6,888 nt of DNA from Flavobacteriaceae bacterium. GTDB taxonomy: Bacteria; Bacteroidota; Bacteroidia; Flavobacteriales; Flavobacteriaceae. A model generated the notes under the pieces. It was not told the origin of the DNA and ran no database searches. It saw only the letters and a program-made list of their open reading frames with translations. The stretch spans positions 1-6,888 of the forward strand of contig JAESTN010000255.1 in NCBI GenBank assembly GCA_016763595.1, in the 5' to 3' direction. Both the position numbers and the translations under genes were made by a program. Position 1 is the stretch's first letter. The number at the start of each line of letters is the position of its first letter. Shown piece after piece: positions 1 to 5,777 of the stretch.

Positions 1-525
1 AAGTAATTTATCAAATCCTGTTGGTCTGTTTTTATAGTAAAAAGCATCTGCTCCTAAAACAGTATTGGCGTGAATAGTAACATGGTTCCCAATTACACAA
101 TTATCATAAATTGCTACATTTGGATGAATAACACAGTCATTACCAATGGTAACATGGTTCCCGATAAACACATTAGGTTGGATGATTGTTCTTTCCCCTA
201 TAATTGCAGATGCTGCAATACTAGATGTAGCAGCGACAAACGGATTGAAATGCCTTGTAATTTTATTAAAATCGCGAAAAGGATCTTCAGAAATTAACAA
301 TGCTTTCCCTTCTGGACATTCAACTTCTTTATTAATTAAAATAGTTGTAGCTGCAGATTTTAACGCTTTGCCATAGTATTTAGGATGATCCACAAAAACA
401 ATATCTCCAGATTCTACCACATGAATTTCATTAATTCCTGTAATTAAAAAATTGGGATCACCTACAGGTTCAACATCTAATAAAGAAGCGATTTGCTGTA
501 AAGTTTGTGGTGTTTTAAATTTCAT
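1..525 (-). CDS. LpxD-like UDP-3-O-acylglucosamine N-acyltransferase paralogue, 3' end outside window
   Basis: The frame opens at an ATG (525) and stays open for 175 codons to the left edge, so the C-terminal part is missing. Residues 1-95 resemble the LpxD N-terminal uridine-binding domain (MKFKTPQTLQQIASLL, then DIVFVDHPKYYGKAL, the counterpart of [13 protein letters not shown] in the neighbouring LpxD). From about residue 103 a left-handed beta-helix hexapeptide series begins (AIIGERTIIQPNVFIG, NHVTIGNDCVIHPNV, and so on). By family it would transfer a 3-hydroxyacyl chain from ACP to an amino sugar in the cytoplasm, as in lipid A synthesis. It differs clearly from the full lpxD at 3335-4369: it has fewer hexapeptide coils before the GADAFYYK segment, which replaces GSEGFGFA. 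The LpxD catalytic histidine would lie beyond the edge, so activity cannot be judged. It could be a second LpxD or an acyltransferase for another amino sugar. A terminator stands directly before its start codon. Confidence 0.85.
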   Translation of the reverse strand, partial: MKFKTPQTLQQIASLLDVEPVGDPNFLITGINEIHVVESGDIVFVDHPKYYGKALKSAATTILINKEVECPEGKALLISEDPFRDFNKITRHFNPFVAATSSIAASAIIGERTIIQPNVFIGNHVTIGNDCVIHPNVAIYDNCVIGNHVTIHANTVLGADAFYYKNRPTGFDKLL

Positions 526-527
526 AT

Positions 528-555
528 AAAAAAGATTCCCGCAAGTTGCGGGAAT
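528..555 (-). terminator. Rho-independent terminator after efp
   Basis: On the minus strand, ATTCCCGCAA and TTGCGGGAAT are perfect 10-base inverted arms around one base. In practice this is an 8-bp GC-rich stem with a small loop, and six T residues follow (533-528). It starts 9 bases after the efp stop codon and its T-run ends two bases before the ATG of the next gene. It therefore ends the HD-lpxD-lpxC/fabZ-lpxA-efp unit. In the plus direction the stem is followed only by a broken T tract, so it reads as a minus-strand terminator. Confidence 0.88.
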
Positions 556-564
556 AGTTTTGAT

Positions 565-1131
565 TTATTCTTTGACACGTTCTTGGTACGTACCTTTTGT
601 TGTTTCTATTTTTATCTTATCTCCTTCATTTATAAATAAAGGCACATTTACTTTTGCTCCAGTTTCTACGATTGCAGGTTTGGTAGCATTTGTAGCTGTG
701 TTCCCTTTTAGTCCTGGCTCTGTTTGTGTAACTTCTAAAACAACACTTAATGGCATATCTACAGATAATGGCATTTCGTCTTCAGAATTTATAATAATAG
801 TAACAACCTCACCTTCTTTTAATAATTCAGGTGCATCTAATACTGTTTTTTGTATTGAAATTTGATTGTAATCATTTGTATTCATGAAATTATATGAATC
901 TCCATCAGCATATAAAAATTGGAATTTTTGCGTTTCTACACGTACATCATCTAATTTTCTTCCTGCTGGAAACGTATTATCTATCACTTTACCATTCGTT
1001 ACACTTTTTAATTTTGTTCTAACAAATGCTGGACCTTTCCCTGGTTTTACATGTAAAAACTCTATTACTTTGTAAATATCGTTATTGTATCTGATGCACA
1101 ATCCGTTTCTAATATCTGATGTTGTTGCCAT
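565..1131 (-). CDS. efp: Translation elongation factor P (EF-P)
   Basis: EF-P binds ribosomes stalled at polyproline stretches, between the P and E sites, and restores peptide bond formation. The protein is 188 aa, the normal length for the family. The KOW-like N-terminal domain carries the tip loop KPGKGPAF, with Lys32 at the position that is post-translationally modified in E. coli EF-P (Lys34). The middle OB domain is followed by the C-terminal OB domain with the family signature region TEPGLKGNTATNATKPA and the ending INEGDKIKIETTKG. A lysine at the tip fits the lysyl-type or unmodified classes, not the rhamnosylated arginine class. The start ATG (1131) is followed by MATTSDIRNG, the usual N-terminus in Bacteroidota. 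It lies 29 bases after the lpxA stop with no visible promoter, so it is probably cotranscribed with the lipid A genes. A terminator follows. Confidence 0.97.
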   Translation of the reverse strand: MATTSDIRNGLCIRYNNDIYKVIEFLHVKPGKGPAFVRTKLKSVTNGKVIDNTFPAGRKLDDVRVETQKFQFLYADGDSYNFMNTNDYNQISIQKTVLDAPELLKEGEVVTIIINSEDEMPLSVDMPLSVVLEVTQTEPGLKGNTATNATKPAIVETGAKVNVPLFINEGDKIKIETTKGTYQERVKE

Positions 1132-1160
1132 TTATTTATTGTTATGGTTTATTTCTAATT

Positions 1161-1943
1161 TTATGTTGCCGAATATCCTTTCATAATTCCACGTTGAGAA
1201 TTACGAATAAATAAGGTGATTTCATCTCTTTCTGGAGTTGCTTCCATCTCCCCTTCAATGATCTCTAATGCTTGTGAATTGTTATAGTTTTTTTGGTATA
1301 AAATTCTATAAATGTTTTGAATCTCAGAGATTTTTTCTGAAGTAAAACCTCTACGTCTTAATCCTATTGAATTTATCCCCACATAAGACAAAGGTTCTTT
1401 TGCTGCTTTTGTATATGGAGGAACATCTTTTCTAACCAAAGACCCACCAGAAATCATGGCATGATCTCCAATATGAATAAATTGATGTACAGCTGCCAAA
1501 CCTCCAATAATTGCATATTTACCAATAATAACATGACCTGCTAATGCAACTCCATTTACGACAATCGAATTATCTCCCAATACACAATCGTGCGCAATGT
1601 GTGCGGTTGCCATAATTAAACAGTTATTTCCAATTTTAGTTTTCCCAGAAGCATTGGTCCCTCTGTTAATTGTAACACACTCTCTTATGGTTGTATTATC
1701 TCCTATAATTGTCAAAGAATCCTCTCCTTCAAATTTTAAATCTTGTGGAATTGCAGAAATAACAGCTCCTGGAAAAATTCTACAATTTTTTCCAATACGA
1801 GCACCTTCCATAATTGTTACGTTAGATCCAATCCAAGTTCCAGAACCAATTTCTACATCATTATTAATCGTTGTAAAAGGTTCTACAACCACGTTTCTTG
1901 CAATTTTTGCTTGCGGATGTACGTATGCTAAAGGTTGATTCAT
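1161..1943 (-). CDS. lpxA: UDP-N-acetylglucosamine O-acyltransferase LpxA
   Basis: LpxA catalyses the first step of lipid A synthesis: transfer of a 3-hydroxyacyl chain from ACP to the 3-OH of UDP-GlcNAc, in the cytoplasm as a homotrimer. The 260-aa length is typical. Residues 1-185 are hexapeptide repeats forming a left-handed beta helix (VHPQAKIARNVVVEPFTTI at the N-terminus, later AGHVIIGKYAIIGGLAAVHQF). Residues 111-121 read MATAHIAHDCV, matching the E. coli active-site segment, so His118 corresponds to the catalytic His125 and His115 to His122. The C-terminal 70 residues form the helical part, beginning NSIGLRRRGFTSEKI, a strong LpxA signature. The ATG lies one base past the lpxC-fabZ stop (TAATATG), which suggests translational coupling. 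A frameshift in the upstream gene would therefore be expected to reduce LpxA synthesis as well. Confidence 0.97.
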   Translation of the reverse strand: MNQPLAYVHPQAKIARNVVVEPFTTINNDVEIGSGTWIGSNVTIMEGARIGKNCRIFPGAVISAIPQDLKFEGEDSLTIIGDNTTIRECVTINRGTNASGKTKIGNNCLIMATAHIAHDCVLGDNSIVVNGVALAGHVIIGKYAIIGGLAAVHQFIHIGDHAMISGGSLVRKDVPPYTKAAKEPLSYVGINSIGLRRRGFTSEKISEIQNIYRILYQKNYNNSQALEIIEGEMEATPERDEITLFIRNSQRGIMKGYSAT

Positions 1944-1944
1944 A

Positions 1945-2742
1945 TTATTGTTTTTTTGCTATTTGTGCCATTAATTCTGCCTCAACTACTAATTTACCAT
2001 TTGCATATCCATAGGCTTGCATATGGCAAATCCCTCTTCTAATTGGCGAAATTAATTCACATTTAAAAGTTAGTGTATCTCCTGGTAAAACCTTTTGTTT
2101 GAACTTTACATTGTCCATTTTCATAAAATAGGTCAAATAATTCTCTGGATCTGGTACTGTGTTTAAAACCAAAATACCTCCACATTGCGCCATCGCTTCT
2201 ACCTGTAATACTCCTGGCATTACTGGAGCACCAGGAAAATGTCCTTGAAAGAAGGGTTCGTTCATTGTAACATTTTTCATTCCCACAACATGCTTATCCG
2301 ACAATTCTAAAATTCTATCGATTAATAAAAATGGTGGCCTGTGAGGTAAAATTTCCATAATTTGATGGATGTCCATCAATGGTGGTTTATTTAAATCGTA
2401 TTGTGGAACTTTATTTCGTTTTTCTAACTTGATAATTTTTGCTAATTTTTTAGCAAATTGTGTGTTTATTGCATGACCTGGTTTATTCGCAATCACTTTT
2501 CCTCTAATTCGAACTCCAACTAAAGCCAAATCACCAATAACATCTAGTAATTTGTGTCTTGCAGCTTCATTTGCCCAATGCAATGTTAAATTGTCTAAAA
2601 TGCCGTTTGGTTTAACTGCAATTGTTTTCTTATTAAAAGCAATTTTTAATCGCTCCATAGTCTCACCAGACAATTCTTTATCCACATATACTATAGCATT
2701 GTTTAGATCTCCACCTTTAATTAGGTCATTTTCCAACAACAT
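1945..2742 (-). CDS. C-terminal open fragment: second half of LpxC plus complete FabZ
   Basis: This is the part of the fusion still open after the frameshift, counted from the first in-frame ATG (2742); the same frame is open upstream to the break near 2856. Residues 1-117 are the second LpxC domain, with zinc ligands His63 and Asp67 (ARHKLLDVIGD) and His90 (PGHAIN), but without the first zinc ligand and the catalytic Glu. Residues 123-265 are a complete FabZ hot-dog domain: MDIHQIMEILPHRPPFLLID, then FQGHFPGAPVMPG with catalytic His168, then VEAMAQ with Glu182. If the lesion is real, a FabZ polypeptide could come only from an internal start, at 2742 or at the ATG at 2376 that opens the FabZ domain. 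No ribosome-binding site or promoter is visible to support that. This entry is a fragment, not a separate gene. Confidence 0.6.
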   Translation of the reverse strand: MLLENDLIKGGDLNNAIVYVDKELSGETMERLKIAFNKKTIAVKPNGILDNLTLHWANEAARHKLLDVIGDLALVGVRIRGKVIANKPGHAINTQFAKKLAKIIKLEKRNKVPQYDLNKPPLMDIHQIMEILPHRPPFLLIDRILELSDKHVVGMKNVTMNEPFFQGHFPGAPVMPGVLQVEAMAQCGGILVLNTVPDPENYLTYFMKMDNVKFKQKVLPGDTLTFKCELISPIRRGICHMQAYGYANGKLVVEAELMAQIAKKQ

Positions 2743-2852
2743 TTCAATTTCATGTAGAAAGCTAAAAGTTCTTGCTTCAGAAATTTCTGCTTTAAAATCT
2801 GAAATGTGATTTAAGGTTGCATTTTGAGTTCCTAAAATTTTAGTCCCAAAAT

Positions 2853-2858
2853 CTACAT
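2853..2858 (-). other. Site of single-base deletion in lpxC-fabZ
   Basis: The coding strand reads ACA ACT ATG TAG ATT TTG, while the conserved reading is ACT ATG GTA GAT TTT GGG. One G (a C on the plus strand, where CTACATAG would be CTACCATAG) is missing between 2856 and 2855. Both reading frames on either side match LpxC without gap or overlap, so the change is exactly one base. The site is a two-base G run reduced to one, not a long homopolymer. Confidence 0.88.
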
Positions 2859-3335
2859 AGTTGTTATTTCATATTCGTCTGCAGGCATCAAAATAATTTC
2901 GCTACCTGTAGCTTCATCTCTAAATGAAATAATATCTTTTACAATGTATTCTTTAATTGCTGCTTCTTGTACTTGAATTCCTGCTTTCTCTAAAGCTTCA
3001 ATAAAAAACTTTGAAGAACCATCCATAATTGGAGGTTCAGAAGCGTCCATTTCTATTAATAAATTATCAATTCCCAACCCTACAGCAGCCGCTAATACAT
3101 GCTCCGAAGTTTGAATTTGAACACCATTTCTTTCAAGGTTTGTACCTCTTTGAGTATTGGTTACATATTCTGCTTTCGCAGCAATAACAGGTTGTCCTTC
3201 TAAATCTACTCGCACAAAAGAAAATCCATGATTTTCTGGCGCTGGTTTAAAGGTCATTTTAACAGTATTTCCTGTATGTAATCCTACACCTGAAAGACTA
3301 ATTTCGTTTTGTATTGTTTGTTGTTTTTTACTCAT
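2853..3335 (-). CDS. N-terminal open fragment of LpxC, 160 aa, ends at a premature TAG
   Basis: This is the first half of the LpxC domain up to the frameshift. It begins at the ATG at 3335 ([20 protein letters not shown]). An in-frame TTG at 3338 lies one codon upstream but is less likely, because the ATG overlaps the lpxD stop in a TGATG junction. Motifs seen are SGVGLHTG near residue 20, TSEHVLAAAVGLGIDN with Glu78 and His79, and EPPIMDGSS. The fragment ends MPADEYEITTM followed by TAG (2855-2853), where homologous LpxC sequences continue with VDFGT or similar. On its own it lacks two of the three zinc ligands and cannot be an active deacetylase. Confidence 0.65.
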   Translation of the reverse strand: MSKKQQTIQNEISLSGVGLHTGNTVKMTFKPAPENHGFSFVRVDLEGQPVIAAKAEYVTNTQRGTNLERNGVQIQTSEHVLAAAVGLGIDNLLIEMDASEPPIMDGSSKFFIEALEKAGIQVQEAAIKEYIVKDIISFRDEATGSEIILMPADEYEITTM

Positions 3336-4369
3336 CAAAATTCGTTTTGAGTTTTTAAATCTCTTTCTATTTTGTTTAACGTTGATGCCATTTTAGGTAA
3401 ATTTTTAAAATAGACATACGATTTATTAAAATCTGAAATTCCAAAAGCAGGAGTTCCATTTATAACTTGATTCTCTTTTACACTTTTAGTGACTCCAGAT
3501 TGGGCCCCAATTTTAACATTATCTCCAACAGTTATATGACCTGCAAAACCAACTTGTCCTCCAATCATACAATTGCGTCCAATTTTGGCAGATCCAGAGA
3601 TTCCTGTTTGAGCAGCAATCACCGTATTTTCGCCTATTTCAACATTGTGGCCTATCTGAATTTGATTATCCAGCTTTACTCCTTTTCTGATAATTGTTGC
3701 CCCTAAGGTTGCTCTATCAATTGTAGTTGCCGCACCAATTTCTACATTGTCTTCTATAATTACATTTCCTGTTTGGGGAATTTTATTATAGGTTCCTGCT
3801 TTATTAGGAGCAAAACCAAATCCTTCTGAACCAATAATTGCTCCAGTATTAATCACGCAATTAGCACCTATTTGCGTTTCAGAACAAATTTTTGCGCCTG
3901 CAAAAATGGTACAGTTATCTCCAATTATAACATTATCTCCAATAAAGGCATTTGGGTAAATTTTTACATTATCACCAATTACAACATCGTTCCCCAAGTA
4001 TGCAAAAGCACCTATGTATTCGTTTTTCCCAATACGTGCAGATTGAGATATATAGTGAGGTTCTTCTCTCCCTGATTTATTATTTTTTACTTCATTGTAA
4101 AATTCTAATAGTTTAGAAAAAGCTGCATAAGCATCGTCTACTTTTATCAAAGTAGTTGCTATTTTTTTTTCTGCAACAAAACTTTTATCTACAATGGTTA
4201 TAGAAGCCTTTGTTGTATATAAAAAAGGATTGTATTTAGAATTTGATAAAAAGGTTAAACTCCCCTTTTCTCCTTCTTCAATTTTAGAAAGTTTTGAAAC
4301 TTCTACATTGGGGTTACCAACGATGTCTCCTTCTAAAATTTCTGCTATTTGTTGAGCTGTAAAATTCAT
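3335..4369 (-). CDS. lpxD: UDP-3-O-(3-hydroxyacyl)glucosamine N-acyltransferase LpxD
   Basis: LpxD catalyses the third lipid A step, adding a 3-hydroxyacyl chain from ACP to the free amine made by LpxC. The protein is 344 aa from the ATG at 4369; a TTG three codons upstream is in frame, but [14 protein letters not shown] fits the family N-terminus better. Residues 1-100 are the uridine-binding domain ([15 protein letters not shown]). Residues 108-295 are the hexapeptide beta helix, and the last 30 residues form a helical tail. SEGFGFAPN (181-189) and [24 protein letters not shown] (196-219) are LpxD signatures. QIGHNVEIG carries His241, the counterpart of catalytic His239 in E. coli. The TGA stop overlaps the lpxC ATG by one base. 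The gene starts 38 bases after the HD gene, with a promoter-like TACTTTTG just upstream. A run of nine A residues encodes Glu67-Lys68-Lys69. Confidence 0.97.
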   Translation of the reverse strand: MNFTAQQIAEILEGDIVGNPNVEVSKLSKIEEGEKGSLTFLSNSKYNPFLYTTKASITIVDKSFVAEKKIATTLIKVDDAYAAFSKLLEFYNEVKNNKSGREEPHYISQSARIGKNEYIGAFAYLGNDVVIGDNVKIYPNAFIGDNVIIGDNCTIFAGAKICSETQIGANCVINTGAIIGSEGFGFAPNKAGTYNKIPQTGNVIIEDNVEIGAATTIDRATLGATIIRKGVKLDNQIQIGHNVEIGENTVIAAQTGISGSAKIGRNCMIGGQVGFAGHITVGDNVKIGAQSGVTKSVKENQVINGTPAFGISDFNKSYVYFKNLPKMASTLNKIERDLKTQNEF

Positions 4370-4375
4370 TGTTTG

Positions 4376-4383
4376 CAAAAGTA
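4376..4383 (-). promoter_or_regulatory. Possible Bacteroidota -7 box before lpxD
   Basis: The minus strand reads TACTTTTG, a full match to the Bacteroidota TAnnTTTG consensus. It lies six bases before the lpxD ATG (4369). A weak -33 match, TTAG, lies 20 bases further upstream (4407-4404), inside the end of the HD gene. If used, transcription would start at or a few bases before the ATG, giving a nearly leaderless mRNA. The motif is short and the region AT-rich, so chance is a real possibility. Confidence 0.35.
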
Positions 4384-4407
4384 TGAAAAAACTTAGGAAT
4401 TGGCTAA

Positions 4408-5637
4408 TTACATTTTCTTAGGATAACATAAATAATATTTCTCTACAGGTTTTGTTAACGCCTGCAAATTTAATTGATCTGATGCACTTGCAATATCAAC
4501 CATTTCATTTTCTCCTAACTGAATTTTTATCGGGTTTTTAGAGTTATAAGCTTGGTTTTGTACTTTTCCTACAAAAACAAAATAGGATACTTGATTTGGT
4601 TTAATAGGTAATTTACTTAATAATTTTGCTTCTTGTTCCTTTATGTCACTAGCTAAAATAGGGCGGTCTTGAAGTTGTATTTTAAATAAATTTCGATTGA
4701 TAATCATCTTGGCTAATTCTGATAAAATAACATCTGAATGTGAAGTCCATTCTTTTATCGCTGATAGCACATCATAATCATCTAGCTTTGAAAACACTTC
4801 CAGCGTTTCATCTGTAAAGTTTTCTTCTGAGATTTGATTGTATAAAAAATATTGTAATGTTTTTGTAGCGGGTAGCTCAACCTTATGCTGGGCCAGCTCT
4901 TTGGCTCTCTGTAAAATTTTGACAAGCATATTTTCTGCAACCAATCCTGTTTTGTGTAGGTATACTTGCCAGTACATTAACCTACGTGCAATAATAAATT
5001 TCTCTACAGAATAGATTCCTTTTTTCTCAATGACCAATTCATCATGCGCAACATTCATCATGGCAATCAATCTATCAGAACTAATATTTCCTTCTGTAAC
5101 ACCTGTATAAAAACTATCTCTCTTTAAATAATCCAAACGATCAATATCTAGTTGGCTAGAAATCAATTGGCAGAAAAATTTCCGGGGGTGTTTTCCTTCA
5201 AAAATTTCTATTGCCAGACTTAATTTCCCCCGAAACTCCTCATTTAATTTCTTCATAAATTTTAAAGAAATCTCTTCATGACTAATTCCACTTACAATAC
5301 TGTGTTCTAAGGCATGAGAAAATGCTCCATGACCAATATCATGTAACAAAATAGCAATATATAAAGCATTTGCTTCTTCATCAGAAATCTCTATTCCTTT
5401 AAATCGTAAAACCCGAACCGCTTTTTGCATTAAATACATACATCCTAATGCGTGATGAAAACGTGTATGATTCGCTCCAGGATATACTAAATTAGAAAAA
5501 CCCATTTGCGTTACGCGCCTTAAACGCTGAAAATAGGGGTGTTCCATAATATCAAAAATTAAACTATTCGGAATTGTAATAAAACCGTAAATTGGATCGT
5601 TAAGTATTTTGAGTTTATTTGTTTTAAAAGCTTTCAA
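4408..5637 (-). CDS. HD-domain phosphohydrolase, SAMHD1/dNTPase-like (COG1078 type)
   Basis: This is a 409-aa metal-dependent HD-superfamily hydrolase. The H-HD-D metal site is visible: His62 in HTRFHHALG, His99-Asp100 in [16 protein letters not shown], and Asp166 in [15 protein letters not shown]. The order and the motifs DPIYGFI near the start and FYTGVTEG after the last Asp match the SAMHD1-like group, whose characterised members hydrolyse dNTPs to deoxynucleosides and triphosphate. The substrate here is unknown. Conserved sequence begins at [12 protein letters not shown], a few residues after a TTG at 5637. No in-frame ATG lies between the upstream stop codon (TAA, 5673-5671) and Met31 (MEHPYFQRL), which is already inside the conserved region, so TTG is the likely start. 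It is the first gene of the minus-strand unit, 38 bases before lpxD, without a convincing terminator between them. A functional link to lipid A is not evident. Confidence 0.9.
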   Translation of the reverse strand: MKAFKTNKLKILNDPIYGFITIPNSLIFDIMEHPYFQRLRRVTQMGFSNLVYPGANHTRFHHALGCMYLMQKAVRVLRFKGIEISDEEANALYIAILLHDIGHGAFSHALEHSIVSGISHEEISLKFMKKLNEEFRGKLSLAIEIFEGKHPRKFFCQLISSQLDIDRLDYLKRDSFYTGVTEGNISSDRLIAMMNVAHDELVIEKKGIYSVEKFIIARRLMYWQVYLHKTGLVAENMLVKILQRAKELAQHKVELPATKTLQYFLYNQISEENFTDETLEVFSKLDDYDVLSAIKEWTSHSDVILSELAKMIINRNLFKIQLQDRPILASDIKEQEAKLLSKLPIKPNQVSYFVFVGKVQNQAYNSKNPIKIQLGENEMVDIASASDQLNLQALTKPVEKYYLCYPKKM

Positions 5638-5656
5638 TAGAGTGTTTTTAGGACCA

Positions 5657-5687
5657 CAAATATACCATAGTTATTCAGAATGATAAA
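5657..5687 (-). promoter_or_regulatory. Putative promoter of the HD-lpxD-lpxC/fabZ-lpxA-efp unit
   Basis: On the minus strand TATATTTG (5664-5657) matches the Bacteroidota -7 consensus TAnnTTTG exactly. TTTA (5687-5684), three of four bases of the -33 TTTG element, precedes it with a 19-base spacer, which is the usual spacing. Transcription would start near 5650, leaving a leader of roughly a dozen bases before the TTG start at 5637. This is the best promoter candidate in the window and would drive the whole minus-strand unit. Confidence 0.55.
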
Positions 5688-5748
5688 GGCGGATTAAAAT
5701 TCACGTTATTTTAACAAAAAAAAAGAAAAAAATAAGAACTGCTTCAAG

Positions 5749-5756
5749 TATTTTAG
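5749..5756 (+). promoter_or_regulatory. Weak candidate -7 box for porX
   Basis: TATTTTAG matches TAnnTTTG at all but one fixed position and lies 21 bases before the porX ATG. No TTTG-like -33 element is found at the expected distance. Upstream is an A-rich stretch (5715-5731, nine As, a G, seven As) that could act like an UP element. An AAGGA sequence (5767-5771) lies six bases before the ATG, but ribosomes of this phylum generally do not depend on such sequences. Confidence 0.25.
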
Positions 5757-5777
5757 CAATAGAAATAAGGAAACAAT

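Larger units (their letters stand above)
1945..3335 (-). pseudogene. lpxC-fabZ: Bifunctional LpxC deacetylase-FabZ dehydratase gene, interrupted by a one-base frameshift
   Basis: In Bacteroidota, LpxC (zinc-dependent UDP-3-O-acyl-GlcNAc deacetylase, the committed lipid A step) is fused to FabZ (3-hydroxyacyl-ACP dehydratase). Here the gene is intact except for one missing base near 2855/2856. Adding one G on the coding strand gives ACT ATG GTA GAT TTT GGG and a continuous 463-aa protein. In restored numbering, LpxC covers 1-315 with Glu78 and His79 (SEH), His261 and Asp265 (RHKLLDVIGD) and His288 (KPGHAIN), the counterparts of E. coli H79, H238, D242 and H265. FabZ covers about 321-463 with His366 (GHFPGAPVMPG) and Glu380 (VEAMAQ). 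The 38 residues at the join include SEARTF, a conserved LpxC motif. As printed, translation stops after residue 160. The ATG at 3335 shares its A with the lpxD stop codon. Both activities are normally essential, so a sequence error is as likely as a real lesion. Confidence 0.9.

Noticed and set aside
70..376. Plus-strand open frames opposite the LpxD-like gene
   Set aside because: They are low-complexity antisense shadows of hexapeptide-repeat coding sequence and resemble no protein family. The minus-strand frame is clearly the coding one.
585..594. Perfect 10-base palindrome GGTACGTACC
   Set aside because: It lies inside efp, where it encodes the conserved C-terminal GTY residues, and has no second copy or nearby promoter. 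Chance is the simplest explanation.
755..790. Near repeat in EF-P (MPLSV-D-MPLSV)
   Set aside because: EF-P proteins normally have a similar MPLSVD-P-SV segment here, the total length is normal, and the DNA copies differ at several bases, so it is not a recent duplication.
1597..1938. 113-codon plus-strand open frame opposite lpxA
   Set aside because: It is fully antisense to a well-conserved lpxA, rich in Ile/Val/Pro/Ser as expected from the complement of hexapeptide repeats, with no promoter or homologous motif.
2853..2870. Programmed -1 frameshift in lpxC
   Set aside because: There is no slippery heptamer before the stop, no visible stimulatory structure just downstream, and the fusion is normally continuous. 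A deletion or sequence error fits better.
4384..4410. Possible terminator between the HD gene and lpxD
   Set aside because: Only a four-base stem (TTAG/CTAA) precedes the T6 run, which is too weak for an intrinsic terminator.
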